From the NCBI RefSeq assembly GCF_003597395.2, contig NC_133772.1:140586534-140650533 (forward strand): a stretch of 64,000 bases of DNA, in the 5' to 3' direction. The notes beneath the pieces were generated by a model. It was not told the DNA's origin. It was given only the letters and a program-made list of their open reading frames with translations, and did no database searches. A program made the translations under genes and the position numbers. Positions 33,571 through 44,689 of this stretch are shown here, piece after piece. The first letter of the stretch is position 1; every line of letters begins with the position of its first letter. This DNA is from Chelonoidis abingdonii (lineage: Eukaryota; Chordata; Testudines; Testudinidae).

Positions 33571-34829
33571 TTATGCTTAAAGATATAAGCCAGTCACTAA
33601 CTGCCTGAGGTTAGGAAAAGATTTACATTATGGGAAGACTATGCTGCAATTGTCCACTACAATGATATATATATATACACAGCAGTCATTTGTTAGGGCA
33701 AAGTACAATGAACAATGCAGGACAATTGCCTGTTCTGGAGTTCAATTTCCTGGGTTCCTGCAATAAGAGGATTAAGACGATATTTCAGAGAAAGAGAAAT
33801 GTATATAAGATATGAGTCACCTCCCAAGTTACCTATGTGATGCAAGAACATATTTACCGCTTTCTGAAGTTTGTCTATCCATATGCTCCAACTAAACTCT
33901 TAAAAACTGGACAAGCTCATTATTATTTCTCATCATTTCATAGTTAAGGAAATCATTATTTCCAATTGAATAACATCTCAGCAAAATTAACCATCTCTTT
34001 AATAGTCAGAAATACAGTTGGTTGACGGATATTATTGAATATGTTTGGACCTTTGCTTTATATTCTTCGGGCCCGGTTCTTCACTGCCCAGTCCTCAGCT
34101 ATTTGCACCTGTTCAAAGTTGATATAAAACACAACCAGATCAGAACAGCAAGTCTTTGCACAAATGCAGTGCAGAAAATCAGGCCCTTTATGGTGACTGC
34201 ATTGGAACACCAAAGTTTCCATGCTTCTCACCACTAAGACTGAATAATATAGAACTGAGAGGGAATCAAAAGATATTTGATATTAAGAACAGATATTGCA
34301 ATTTCTAACCTTCACAAAACAATCACTGTCTAAGCCATGCAAAAGAAGGCTTCTAAACGTAATATCAAATCGTTATTTCAGGCAATAGGAACTGGCACAT
34401 ATGGTGGAAAAACGTAGGGTTCTGCGCTAAAGAGGTAAAATGCAATGGGAGGAAATATGGAATGTACATTTAGTAAATTAATGGTTCTGTCAGTAGAAAT
34501 TGCAGATGCAGATAGCAAGGAACAAGGAATGTAGTTGGGAAAGAAGCTTACATAGACTGCTAACCAAAAAAACTGTGTTTCCTTTTTTTAAGGACTTATT
34601 TTTAGTGCGTGATTTAACGATAATAGACCAATAACCCTTTAAGGGAAAAACGTGTGCAAGCACACGGGCACACACACACACAATCACTTCCCACACAAAG
34701 CCTGGCTGAGGGGAGACCCTACAACACGGACGTTTACCCTGCATATGGGAATAGACATCAGGAGGTGATATAGCATGGGAGGAAAAATGGTATCTATTTA
34801 CATGGTGTTATTACGTGTTGAAGGCTGGA
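33571..34829. other. Mostly unassigned, one palindrome
   Basis: 34069-34187 has GGGCCCGGTTCTTCACTGC opposite GCAGAAAATCAGGCCC, an inverted pair about 120 bp apart typical of a MITE. (TA)n is at 33666-33676 and (CA)n at 34666-34682. The rest is not recognised. Confidence 0.5.
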
Positions 34830-35200
34830 CTGTCATTTCCTCAGTAACGCTGCCCAGGCTGCCCAGTGCTTCTGTCCTGGGAGTGCCAATGTTATCATTA
34901 CTAACAGCGGATAAGGCAGCCTGCTCATTCAGCAGACCTCGAAGTTACTTATAAAGACAAACCACAGACTTGGTTTGCTGCTGAAGGACCTCAGACCGGT
35001 TTATTGTCAATGAAGCACGGTACTAGCTCCCTGGATCGGTCTAAGGTACTAAAACATGTATGCTTGTTACAATGGACTTAGCTCAGTCAGAAGCTGGAAT
35101 CTCTGCTGCCCTCTTGGCTGGACAAAGGGTAAGGCAAGGTACCCCAACATTTATAAACAAACAACTGAGACAGAGAACCTGCGTACCACCTTTCGTGTTT
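34830..35200 (-). mobile_element. LTR fragment, antisense, same family as 28474-29130
   Basis: Minus strand: TTTATAAA (35150-35157), CCATTGTAACAAGCATACAT, GCTAGTACCGTGCTTCATTG, AATAAA at 35005-35000, then CGAGGTCTGCTGAATG. The order TATA, shared block, poly-A signal mirrors 28882-29090. Its left and right limits are not resolved. Confidence 0.65.
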
Positions 35201-35849
35201 CATACATTCATAGACTCTAGGACTGGAAGGGACCTCAAGAGGTCATCCAGTCCAGTCCCCTGCCCTCATGGCAGGACCAAACACTGTCTAGACCATCCCT
35301 ATAGACATTTATCTAACCTGCTCTTAAATATCTCCAGAGATGGAGATTCCACAACCTCCCTAGGCAATTTATTACCAGTTTTAATAACCCTGACAGATTA
35401 GGAACTTTTTCCTAATGTCAACCTAATCTCCCTGGCACTTTAAAGCCCATTGTTCTGTCTACCTTAGAGGCTAAGGTGAACAAAGTTTCTCCCTCCTACC
35501 AATGACCCCTTTTAGAAACTGAAAAATGGCTGATCATGTCCCTCTCAGTCTTCTCTATTTACCAAACTAAACAAGCCCAATTCTTTCAGCTCCTTACAGT
35601 TCATGTTCCAGACTTGAAGCAATTCTGTGCTCTTACTGCTACAGGACCATCTGCTCCAATTATCCTCACACTCTTCTGAAAATGCGGGTGCCAGAACTGA
35701 TAATCACGAATATTCAACAGTTGAGCCTAACCAGCCAAGAGTAGAGTGGAAAGAATGACTTCTCGTGTCTGCTCACACACACCTGTTAATACAAATCGAG
35801 AATCACGTTGCTTTTTGCAACAGCATCACTAACTGGTACTCATATTGTT

Positions 35850-38250
35850 TACTTTCGTACCACTAGTGCCTCTTAGTTCCTTCTGCCCGTACTCCCTCCT
35901 AGTACAGTCGCGTTCTCATTCTGTACTTGACCATTGTCCTATCCTAATGGAGACTTTGCATTTGTGTTGGATCTTTAAATCGGCAAAATTAACCCTGGGG
36001 GTTCCACCACTCATGAAGACCATTTCCCAATTTCTCCAGAGTGCGAGTTTTGAACCTTTTTCCGAACCGTACGCCTCGTTCATGATCAGATGGCAAACGA
36101 CAATGGCGAATCCATCCCCCGCCAGCTTTCCGGTATCTAGTGCATCCCAAACACTCTATAAGAGAAGCAGTAATCCCCTAAGTGATCCACAAACCAGCTC
36201 ATCACAGTGAAAGAATATTAGAAGAACCAGAGTCCCGGCCCAAACACAGAGCACCACCGTGCCGAGACTTGCCACTGTGATAACATGCACCATGTAGTCC
36301 ACATAGATTGGAAACCATTACAAATAGACTACTTCGCGTAGAGCTTCGGTTACCAGCCAGTGAACACACCCACCTTAAGAGAGCCCCATCTAAATTTGTA
36401 TCATGCTCTTAACTTAGGCAGGACTACGATGAAGTGAGTAGCATAGCACGACCCAGGCATGATCATCCTATTAACACCCAAGTCTAGCTTAAGAGCAGCT
36501 CACACACCACATCCACGAGCTTGCTCCGCATTCACCACAACAAGACTATGCGTGTCTCTATCCATGGAGAGATACTCAGATCTCCGGCTTAAGCGGACAA
36601 TTGTGAAGTTCCTAGTCACACATGCGCATCGCTGGCCTATCACACTATCCCAATTAACACATGCCTCACACCGCTTGCCAGAGACATCTTATGACTAATG
36701 GCTCTGACTTAAGGTCACTTCACTGAGCACAGGAGCTTAAACCTAACTGATCTGACTAGGGTTCCTAGGATCTGTATTAATCCACACTTGCTCTAATAGA
36801 TGAGTCACGAGCGAGATGGCACCAGCCATAGACCACCTTCCTACGCTTGCTGGAATTGCTCTACTCTCATGCACACAATTCCAGAACCAGTATAGAGCCT
36901 ACAGAGGGTATCGAGGACAGGCCCAATACAAGCGAACTTACCTCCCATGGATGGACTACAGGACGACTCATCTTAGCGAAGTTGACATCTCGCTAGGGTG
37001 CATTCATCGGACCATGTACTTGATAGCCACCTAGCAGAACACTATACGTGCATAACGTTATTTCTCCTACTCTGAACTCTAATTTTCTTATATGTTTATC
37101 AAACAACCACCAAGGACCACGTCCACACTATAGTCACAGTTACGTAGAGTTGAGCAGCACTGCTACCAGCACACTCTCCAGAGTAAGACGCGATAACGAG
37201 AACAGTAATTATCAAGAGCATCATTGCAATTCCAAGTTTCTTGTTACCTAGCTGTCTTCTCCCCCTCTCTCGCGAGAGCAGATGGGAGCCTATCCTGTCC
37301 TGCCGTCGATTTGGTCTCTGGCTTTATGCTTTGCACAGTCTCTTCGTTACCTTATCCATAGCTAGTTTGAAGCTCATTTTGTGACTTTGCGTTTCTAATC
37401 TTGTGCTCCTGCCATTCTGGGGTTGTTTGCCTATATGCGATCCTTTCCGTAATCTGATCTAGTTTGCCATTTTTAATGACTCACTTCATTTCTGATAGAT
37501 CATGCAAGATCTCGTAGTTAAGCCATAGGGGTCTTTTGCCACAATTTTCTGATCTTTCCTACCCAGTCTAAGAATCGCTTGCTTTTTGGTCCCTTAATAC
37601 TTGTCTCCTTTGAAAACGCAACGTCTCCCTCATTTGTTTCGCCCTCAGTCTTAAGTTCGCCCATGGACCTCTACTATCAAGCACGTCTCGCGATCACGCA
37701 TGGAGATCGCCTTCTCGAAATCCATTTGTCCTCTATTTGCTGTAGCTTATCCTCCCTCTACCAACTGCCTAGAAATCCTGCAACTCTCTCTGATTTCATG
37801 ATCATCTTTACACGGCCAACGCTCCTGCCCTACCATCTTCAAATTCTCAACGAAATTCCTCCCTATAATGTTAAATCTAAGTTTAGCAAAGCGTTCCCAG
37901 CGCCAGTAAGCTTTTTCAACCTCTCATGAAATTAAAAAGTGTCTGAACATGCCAGTTCCAAGAACTTGTTGGTATAGTCAGGCCCCACGTGGCTATTTCC
38001 TCAACATAATATCGATAGTCGAATGTTCACCTCCATCACATTTTGTACACCAACCAAATTGTTTGATGATTTTGTTAGTTTTAAAAAGCCTCACGCATCC
38101 CTTCCATCTGTTAGGTGGCTGTAGTAGACTCAGAACGACAATCACCCTTTCTTTAGCACTTAGCCTATACCCAGAGACTCTCAACACTTCCATCTCCTAT
38201 GCCAGCTCCACCTCGTCCCGAGTCTGTTACAATTTTAATATATAGCAGCG
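35850..38250. other. Suspected low-quality assembly block
   Basis: Short correct CR1 pieces in the right order (GACTTTGCATTTGTG; AGAGCCCCATCTAAATTTGTA; GATCATGCAAGATCTCG; TTCAAATTCTCAACGA; CCAAGAACTTGTTGG) are separated by apparently random insertions, deletions and substitutions every few bases, with unusual CpG runs such as TCTCGCGATCACGC. Both flanks of the same copy lack this pattern. Uncorrected long-read gap-fill is my inference; true divergence is the alternative. Confidence 0.55.
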
Positions 38251-38591
38251 CCAACACTCTCCTCCCTTTTCCCCCGTCCTAAATCCTCCTGAGCAAGCTG
38301 TACCCATTCCACACCAAACATTTTCCAATCATGTATATTATCCCACCAAAAGTTCAGTGATGCCAGCAATGTCATAGTGTTATTATTAGACTTCTTCTCC
38401 ATGCTATTACCCATACTTCTCGCATTTGTATATAGGCATCTAAGATACTGGTTTGATCTTGCCTCCCAGTTTTGCCCTGATCCTCCTTTCTCTCTGCCAT
38501 TATAGCCCATGCTCCCTCTTCTTTCTGACCCATCTCCCAGGTCTCCATGTTCCCCACTTACCTGTGCGTTTTGCTCACCTGTCCCCATCAA
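38235..38591 (-). pseudogene. CR1 ORF2 endonuclease start, degraded
   Basis: The minus-strand frame contains YLRCLYTNARSMGNSMEKKS near its middle, matching the APE-endonuclease opening of CR1 ORF2 (LYTNARSMGNK). Upstream residues are the usual low-complexity Gly/Glu/Arg leader. After about 60 residues the frame degrades as the scrambled block begins. No catalytic set can be read. Confidence 0.75.
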
Positions 38592-39189
38592 ACCTAGTTT
38601 AAAGCCCTCCTCACTAGGTTAGCCAGTCTGTGTGCAAATAGGGTCTTTCCCCTCCTCGAAAGGTGAACGCCATCTCTGCCTAGCAGTCCTTCCTCAAATA
38701 GCGTCCTGTGGTCGAGAAAGCTAAAGCCCTCCTGATGACACCATCTTCGCAGCCAGGCATTCACCTCCATGATGCATCTGTCTTTGCCGGGCCCCTACCT
38801 TTGACAGGAAGAATTGAAGAGAATACCACCTGTGCTCCAAACTCCTTTACCCGTACTCCCAGAGCCCTGTAGTCACTCTTCATGATGTTTGTTTGTTTCC
38901 TCCCATTGTTCCTGATATCTCTATTCATTATTTTGTCAAATCACCTTACCTTCTATTTGATTGGGATGTATCTATACTTTCTGGAATATATTTATGTCAA
39001 TAGCTAGCACCTTGTACACTAGTAACAACTTTGACAAGTTCATGTACTGGAGAGTGAACTTGTAACCATCTGCTTTAACACATGGCCTGACTTTGGTTCA
39101 CAGGCTCTGGTTCAGGCCTCAGATCTTGCACCAGGTTCAGTAATCAAAGCTTTCTCTCTCTCTCTCTGTATTAGATAAAGCCCTCACCA

Positions 39190-39335
39190 TTAATGTATTT
39201 ATCCTCACAGGAACCTGTCAGGTAGAATACCCCCATTTTACAGATGGGAAACTAGCACAGGGTAGATTAACTGACTTGCTCTGGGTCATACTGGCAGGTT
39301 ATGTAAAAGAGCCAGGAATTTAAACTCACTTCAGT
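39190..39335 (-). repeat. MIR-like CORE SINE, antisense
   Basis: CCCCATTTTACAGATGGGAA, ACTAGCACAGGGTAG and TTAACTGACTTGCTCTGGG, then CAGGAATTTAAACTC, give the reverse of the MIR core. Adjacent to a clean CR1. Confidence 0.7.
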
Positions 39336-39389
39336 TCAAACTGAACCTAGAGTAACATATAACAAATAGGGTAAAAAGAGAAATAACCA

Positions 39390-41290
39390 GTAACTGATAT
39401 AAATTAGAAATAATGGATGTACAAAATGGATAAGGGAAGCTAAAGACCTCAAGGAAATCACCCTGGCTAGCAGGACTAAGGACAATAAGGAGTTATTTAT
39501 GTCTATTAAGAACAAAAGAAATCCTAATAATAATATATGCCCCATTACTAAATGGAGATGATAAAATTGTTAATGACGCAGAAAAGGCAGAAGTGTTCAA
39601 TAGCTATTTCCATTCTGTATTTGGAAAGAAGCAGAAAGATATACTTGTATCACATGAGGATGATGACATACTTTCCAGACCATTAAAAATGACATAGGAT
39701 GTTAAACAATATCCAAGAGTAAATATTTTAAAATTAGCAGGCTCTGATAACTTGCACCAAGAGTCCTAAAAGAACTGGCTGAAGAGATCTTTGGCCTGCT
39801 GTTAATTTTTAATAAACCTTGGAATGCCAGCGAAATTCCAGAAGACTGGAAGAGTGCTGTCTTGTGTCAATATTCAAAACAGGCAAGTGAGATGATGTGG
39901 GGAATTAGGCCAGTTAGTCTGACATAAATCTTAGACAAAATAATGGAAAAGCAGATACACGATTCACTTAATAAAGTATTATCGGACAGAAATATAATTG
40001 ATGCCAGTCAATATGGTTTTACAGAAAACAGATCTCATCAAATAAATCTGATTTCATCCTTTGTTAAGATTACATATATAATTGATAAAGGTAACTGTGT
40101 ACATGTAACATACTTAGATTTTAGTAAGTCATTTGATTTAGTATCAAACAGTATCATAATTACAGAATTAGCACTACACAATACCAATAAAGCACACATT
40201 AAATAGATTATCCACTGGCTAACTAACAGATCTGTTGTCAATGAGGAATCATAGTCAAATGGGGTGTTTCTAATGGGGTTCCACGTTGATCAATAATAGG
40301 CCTGATGCTAGTCAACATTTTCGTCAATGATCTGGAAGTAAATAAAATCACTGGTGATAAAATTTGTGGCTAATACAAAGATTGTTGGAATGAAAAATAA
40401 GGATGAGGATAGGGCAGTCATACAAAGTGATCCAGATTGCTGAGTAAACCGAGCCCATGCAAACCCAATGTGTTTTCACACAGCCAAACACAAAGTTACA
40501 CATCTAGGAAAAAGTCATGCAACCATAGCTACGGAACTGGGGATGGTATCTTGGACAGCAATGACTCTGGAAAGGATGGAGGAGTCAGACAGGACAAGCA
40601 ACTCAACATGAGTGCTCAGTGTGATACCATGGGGAGAAGGACTAATGAGATAACTGGACATAGAAAACATGGGAGTCGTGAGTAAGAGCAGGGAGGGATT
40701 TTACATTTGTGTAGGGCATTGGCGAGTCTGATACTGGAATACTGCATCCCGTTCTGGTGCCCACATATTAAAAAGAATGTTGAAAAATTAGAGAGAGTGC
40801 AGAAAAGAGTCACAAACATTAGTCAAGATCTGGAAAAAATGCCTTACAATGAGAGATTTAAATACATCTATCTGTTTAGCTTATGAAAAAGAAGATTGAG
40901 AGGTGATGTGATTACAGTGTATCAGTACCTTACCAAGGAGAAAATTTTGGGTACTATAGAGAAGTTTAATCGAGTGGCGAAAGGCTGAACAAGGACAGAT
41001 GCTTAGAAGCTGAAGCTTAAACAAATTCAAAATTGGAAATAAGACCTGTATTTTTGACAGGAAGGGTGATTAATCACTGGAACAAACTTCCAGGAAAAGT
41101 GGGGGGATTCTCTGTCCCATGAGGGTCTTTAGATCTAGACTGAATGCCTTTCTGGACTATATGCTTCAGCTAAACACAAGTTATTGGGCTCAATACAGGT
41201 GTATCTGGGTGACATTTAATGACTGTGAAATACACAAGGGTAGACTTGATGATCTAATGGTCCCTTCTAGCCTTAAACTCTATGAATTCT
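39390..41290 (+). mobile_element. Old sense CR1/L3-like LINE, RT to 3' end
   Basis: ORF2 order is kept over 1.9 kb: an alpha-helical AKDLKEI-type start, then GIRPVSL, KIMEKQIHDSL, YGFTENRSHQ, YLDFSKSFD (RT), a broken FVANTK where FADDTK is expected, LEYCIPFWCP, and a 3' UTR ending in CTTCTAGCCTTAAACTCTATGAATTCT. Many stops. 5' truncated near 39390. Confidence 0.8.
39943..40206 (+). pseudogene. CR1-family RT fragment
   Basis: The open frame carries YGFTENRSHQ and VTYLDFSKSFDLVSN, the RT block bearing the first catalytic Asp (here in LDFSK). It ends at a stop in a region that should continue to FADD. Downstream the FADD box reads FVANTK, with an Asp lost, so the copy was inactive before other breaks accumulated or lost it soon after. 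Confidence 0.72.
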
Positions 41291-41299
41291 CAGTCCAGT

Positions 41300-41984
41300 A
41301 TCCTATCCAAGAAACCCTTCTTCCTACCCCTTTACCAATGTAGGGAGTGTATAAGAGCAAGAATAGCCTCAGTGACTGCCATGCCACTACTGTCATTCAT
41401 TGGTCTGAGGAAGGATCCCTGCCTCCTGCTCTTCCATGTAACTAACCAGAACACAATCCGGTTATTGGGTTGGGTGCTGGACAGTGGGGATAGTTCTCCC
41501 TTCTCGGCTGCCCCGTGTCACATATCAACAGTTCTATGGCAAGGCTTACACTCTCCGAGCAATTCCACTTTCTGTTTATAAGTACTTAATGTTTTTCCCC
41601 TCTGCTCAAACTCCCCACTGATTTGAAAGTCATTGGATTTGTGTTTTCTCAAGGGAATTCAATGAGTTTTCTGGCCTTATTACACATAGATGTGAAATGG
41701 AGCAGAAGCCACATGGCAATCAGTTAATCAAGCTGCAACAGTGGTGTGTTAATGGCAGTCCACAGACTGGAGGACAATATTCATATGTTTACGACTCTCC
41801 GTTGGAATGTTTGTGTGAGTACTCTGTATGGAAAGGAATTTGTAAGTAAGAAAATATCGTTAAACAAAAACTTTTAAAGCAAAAGTATTGACATAAAAAT
41901 GATCAATTGGATTGATATCCAGAGGCACCAAAGACACCCTCTGCAGAAAGACCTTTTATAGAACAGTTATTGAAATGTTATTCT
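41300..41984. other. Unassigned sequence
   Basis: No recognised family between the two sense CR1 copies. Confidence 0.5.
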
Positions 41985-42828
41985 CGCCTTCAAGTTCAGC
42001 ATATCGAGGGACGTGATCATTCCCCTCTATTTGGCACTGGTGAGACCTCATCTGGAGTACTGTGTCCAGTCTTGGGCCCCACACTACAAGGAGGATGTGG
42101 ACAAATTAGAAAGAGTCAAGCGGAGGGCAACAAAAATTATTAGAGAGCTGGAGCACCAGCGGTGGCTCCAGGCACCAGCGTTCCAAGCACGTGCCTGGGG
42201 CGGAAAGCCACAGGGGGCACCCTGCTGGTCCCTGCGAGGGTGACAGTCAGGCAGCCTTCAGAGGTGTGCCAGTGGGAGGTCTGTCAGTCTCACGGATTCG
42301 GCAACAATTTGGCAGCAGATACACCAAAGCCACAGGACCGGCGGACCTCCCGCAAGCGCGCCACCGAAGGCAGCCTGCCTGCCGTGCTTGAGGCAGCAAA
42401 AAAGCTAGAGCCTCTCCTGTGGAGCACATGAGTTATGAGGACAGGTTGAGGGAACTGAGATTGTTTAGTCTGCAGAAAGAAGAAGGAGGGGGGATTTGAT
42501 AGCTCCTTTCAAAAGAGGGTTCCAAAGAGGATGGATCTAGACTGTTCTCAGTGGTACCAGATGACAGAACAAGGAGTAATGGTCTCAAGTTGCAGTGGGG
42601 CAGGTTTAGGTTGGCTATTAGGAAAAACTATTTCACAAGGAGGGTTGTGAAGCACTGGAATGGGTTACCTAGGGAGGTAGTGGAATCTCCATCCTTAGAG
42701 TTTTTTAAGGTCAGGCTTGATGAAGCCCTGGCTGGGATGATTTAGTTGGGGATTGGTCCTGCTTTGAGCAGGGGGTTGGACTATATAATTCCTGAGGTCC
42801 CTTTCAACCCTGATATTCTATGATTCTA
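41985..42828 (+). mobile_element. Sense CR1 LINE 3' end, split by a hAT MITE
   Basis: It begins in ORF2 ([31 protein letters not shown]), is cut at TGGAGCAC, and resumes at TGGAGCAC|ATGAGTTATGAGGAC through [19 protein letters not shown] and LDEALAGMI. The 3' UTR ends with ATTCTATGATTCTA. Removing 42157-42427 rejoins the gene in the normal order. Frames on both sides have small lesions. Confidence 0.88.
42157..42419. mobile_element. hAT-like MITE with perfect 8-bp TSD, nested in CR1
   Basis: TGGAGCAC lies at 42149-42156 and 42420-42427. Termini are CAGCGGTGGCTCCAGGC and GCTAGAGCCTCTCCTG, inverted with a shared GGCTC core. The 263-bp body contains a mirrored pair around CGGACCTCCCGC / GGGAGGTCTGTCAG. 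No coding capacity. Confidence 0.88.
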
Positions 42829-43184
42829 AGTTGTTCTGTTTGATCACCGTAACCCTCTCTTGTAGCTTGTTCTCCATGGATCCTTTGTAGTGACCTCCCA
42901 TCCCAAGTTCCATTGATTTCATGGTGCAATTGTAAAATCCAGGCCATATTGCCAGTGACTTAGTTCTGATTTTCTTCTATTCTGTAATTTTTGTTTGAGA
43001 GGAACCAGGAACATTGTTATGGAGAAACTATTTCTGATCATTTATTTGGTATCACAAAGCAACATCACAAGGATTCCTGTATGAAAGTTTTGTTGGCCAC
43101 TTGCATCAATTTTGATAAAAGTTGGTTTTGTAAAAAATTGAAAACAATGCTTTGAAAATGTTAAAATGTCCTGAATTGACAGTT

Positions 43185-43611
43185 TTAGAATTAACATGCA
43201 AATAATGCTGTCATTTCTTTTTCCTAGTTAATAAACCCTTAGTTAGGTTACTATAGATTTGGCTGCCAGCATTGTCTTTGGTGTGAGATCTGAGGTACAG
43301 AGTGACCTGGGGGAAGTGACTGCTCTCTTGGGACTGAAAGAAGCCTGAATCTTTTGTGATTTTTGGTGTAAGTGACCATTTATCACCCAGTCCAGCTTGC
43401 CTAGTTGGCAAGATAAACTGGAAAGCCCAAGGGAACTGTCTGTGACTCCACGGTAAGACTGGTACAGGGCTTCAGGGGTTCACATTGGTTACTGGATTGG
43501 TGAAATCTAATTACAGACCGTGCCACCAGTTTGGGGTCTCCACTCTGCTTTTTGACAGTCTGTCCTGAGGTAAGCACTCACGGTGGTTAATCATGCCAGC
43601 CAGTGTGACAG
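43185..43611 (+). mobile_element. LTR 3' part
   Basis: AATAAA at about 43229, then CAGCATTGTCTTTGGTGTGA, GACCATTTATCACCCAG, GGCAAGATAAACTGG and a CAGTGTGACA end at 43611. The layout (poly-A signal, then about 380 bp, then CA) fits R-U5. The 5' part is missing or diverged, and no TSD was seen. Confidence 0.5.
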
Positions 43612-44172
43612 ACACATCCAATTTTGATTTCATACTAATTTACACCAACTAAGGTTATGACTCATGATCATATACCTTGAAGAAACATGACCTTTTGGAA
43701 ATGTATGCACTATACTGCTAAAATGAGCATTTCTTCCCTTTCTTCTTTATGGGGCACTTCCTCAAAAATGACCCTTCCTGAAAACAGTCAAGTAAAGATT
43801 CCAAACACAAGCTCATGATCATTTAATTTTATCCTTGGGAAACATCCATTCCTAACATGCCACCATAGAGGTCACCAAATTGAACTGTAATTAAAACAGA
43901 TTAGTGTTATATTTTCCTCAATCATTACTATCTAAAATACTAAGGTAAGTAAAAATTGATTCTTTCTAGAATTTCTCCAAAATATTCCATTAGCAAAACA
44001 TGTTACTGAAAAGATGTCCATGCCTTGGATAAGCACGACCGAGAAAGGAATCAGACTTCTGAGGGGGAGAGAGGGAGAGAAAGCGGGTGGGGTAAGCAAA
44101 ACAATTAATGTTGAGGTAGTTTGAAGAGTTTAGTAGAAATAAGAAAGAATTGCTCTTGAACTCCATTTGTTT
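43612..44172. other. Unassigned sequence
   Basis: No recognised element; a purine-rich stretch GGGGGAGAGAGGGAGAGAAAG lies at about 44061-44081. Confidence 0.5.
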
Positions 44173-44682
44173 AGAATATCAGGGTTGGAAGGGACCTCAG
44201 GAGATCATCTAGTCCAACCCCCTACTCAAAGCAGGGCCAATCCCCAGACAGATTTTTGCCCCAGTTCCCTATAAGGCAACCCAGAGGATATAGACGGCCT
44301 GGGATCTTCGGTGGTGGGGGCCCCCTCTTCGCCAGTAATTTGGCAGCGGGGGGTCCTTCCGCTCCAGGACCTGCCACCAAAGTGCCCCGATGACCCGTGG
44401 CAGGGGCCCCCCACCACTGAAGACCCGGTACTTCAGCGGCAGGTCCCATTTTGGTGATAATTCATCAGCAGGGGTTCCTCCTGCCCCAGAGCGGAAGGAC
44501 TCCACACCGCCAAAGACCTGAAGTGGAAGAAGCCCCTTGGGCCCCTGCGGGGCCCAGGACAAATTCCCCCACTTGCCCCCCCAGGGCGGCCCTGGCTCCC
44601 TAAATCACCCTCTTAAGGATTGAACTCACAACCCTGGGTTTAGCAGGCCAATGCTCAAATCACTGAGCTATCCCTCCCTCAA
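44173..44682 (-). repeat. tRNA-derived SINE split by a MITE
   Basis: The minus-strand head GGATAGCTCAGTGATTTGAG (A-box) and GTTGTGAGTTCAATCC (B-box) is at the right end. The CR1-type tail CTGCTTTGAGTAGGGGGTTGG is at the left. The internal linker GGGAACTGGGG is divided by 44272-44594. Both Pol III boxes are well preserved. Confidence 0.85.
44272..44594. mobile_element. hAT-like MITE nested in the SINE
   Basis: Flanks GTTCCCTA (44264-44271) and GCTCCCTA (44595-44602) are 7/8 identical. Ends TAAGGCAACCCAGAGG and CCCCAGGGCGGCCCTG are a decayed inverted pair. The GC-rich body of 323 bp has the paired blocks TGGTGGGGGCCCCC / CAGGGGCCCCCCACCA, forming a hairpin. The overlapping minus-strand frames are low-complexity. 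Confidence 0.75.
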
Positions 44683-44689
44683 TTTGATA

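Larger units (their letters stand above)
35205..38895 (-). mobile_element. Near-complete-span antisense CR1 with a scrambled middle
   Basis: It starts at the CR1 3' end (CATTCATAGACTCTAGGACT, GGAAGGGACCTCAAGAGGTC), stays recognisable to about 35830, becomes indel-ridden to about 38250, and is clean again to 38895. The clean part contains the reverse of an endonuclease start and AACCTAGTTTAAAGCCCTCC, shared with 10091-10110. Element order is preserved throughout, so this is one copy. It has no intact frame. Confidence 0.8.

Noticed and set aside
37579..37929. 116-codon frame in the scrambled block
   Set aside because: Antisense CR1 text in a probably erroneous region.
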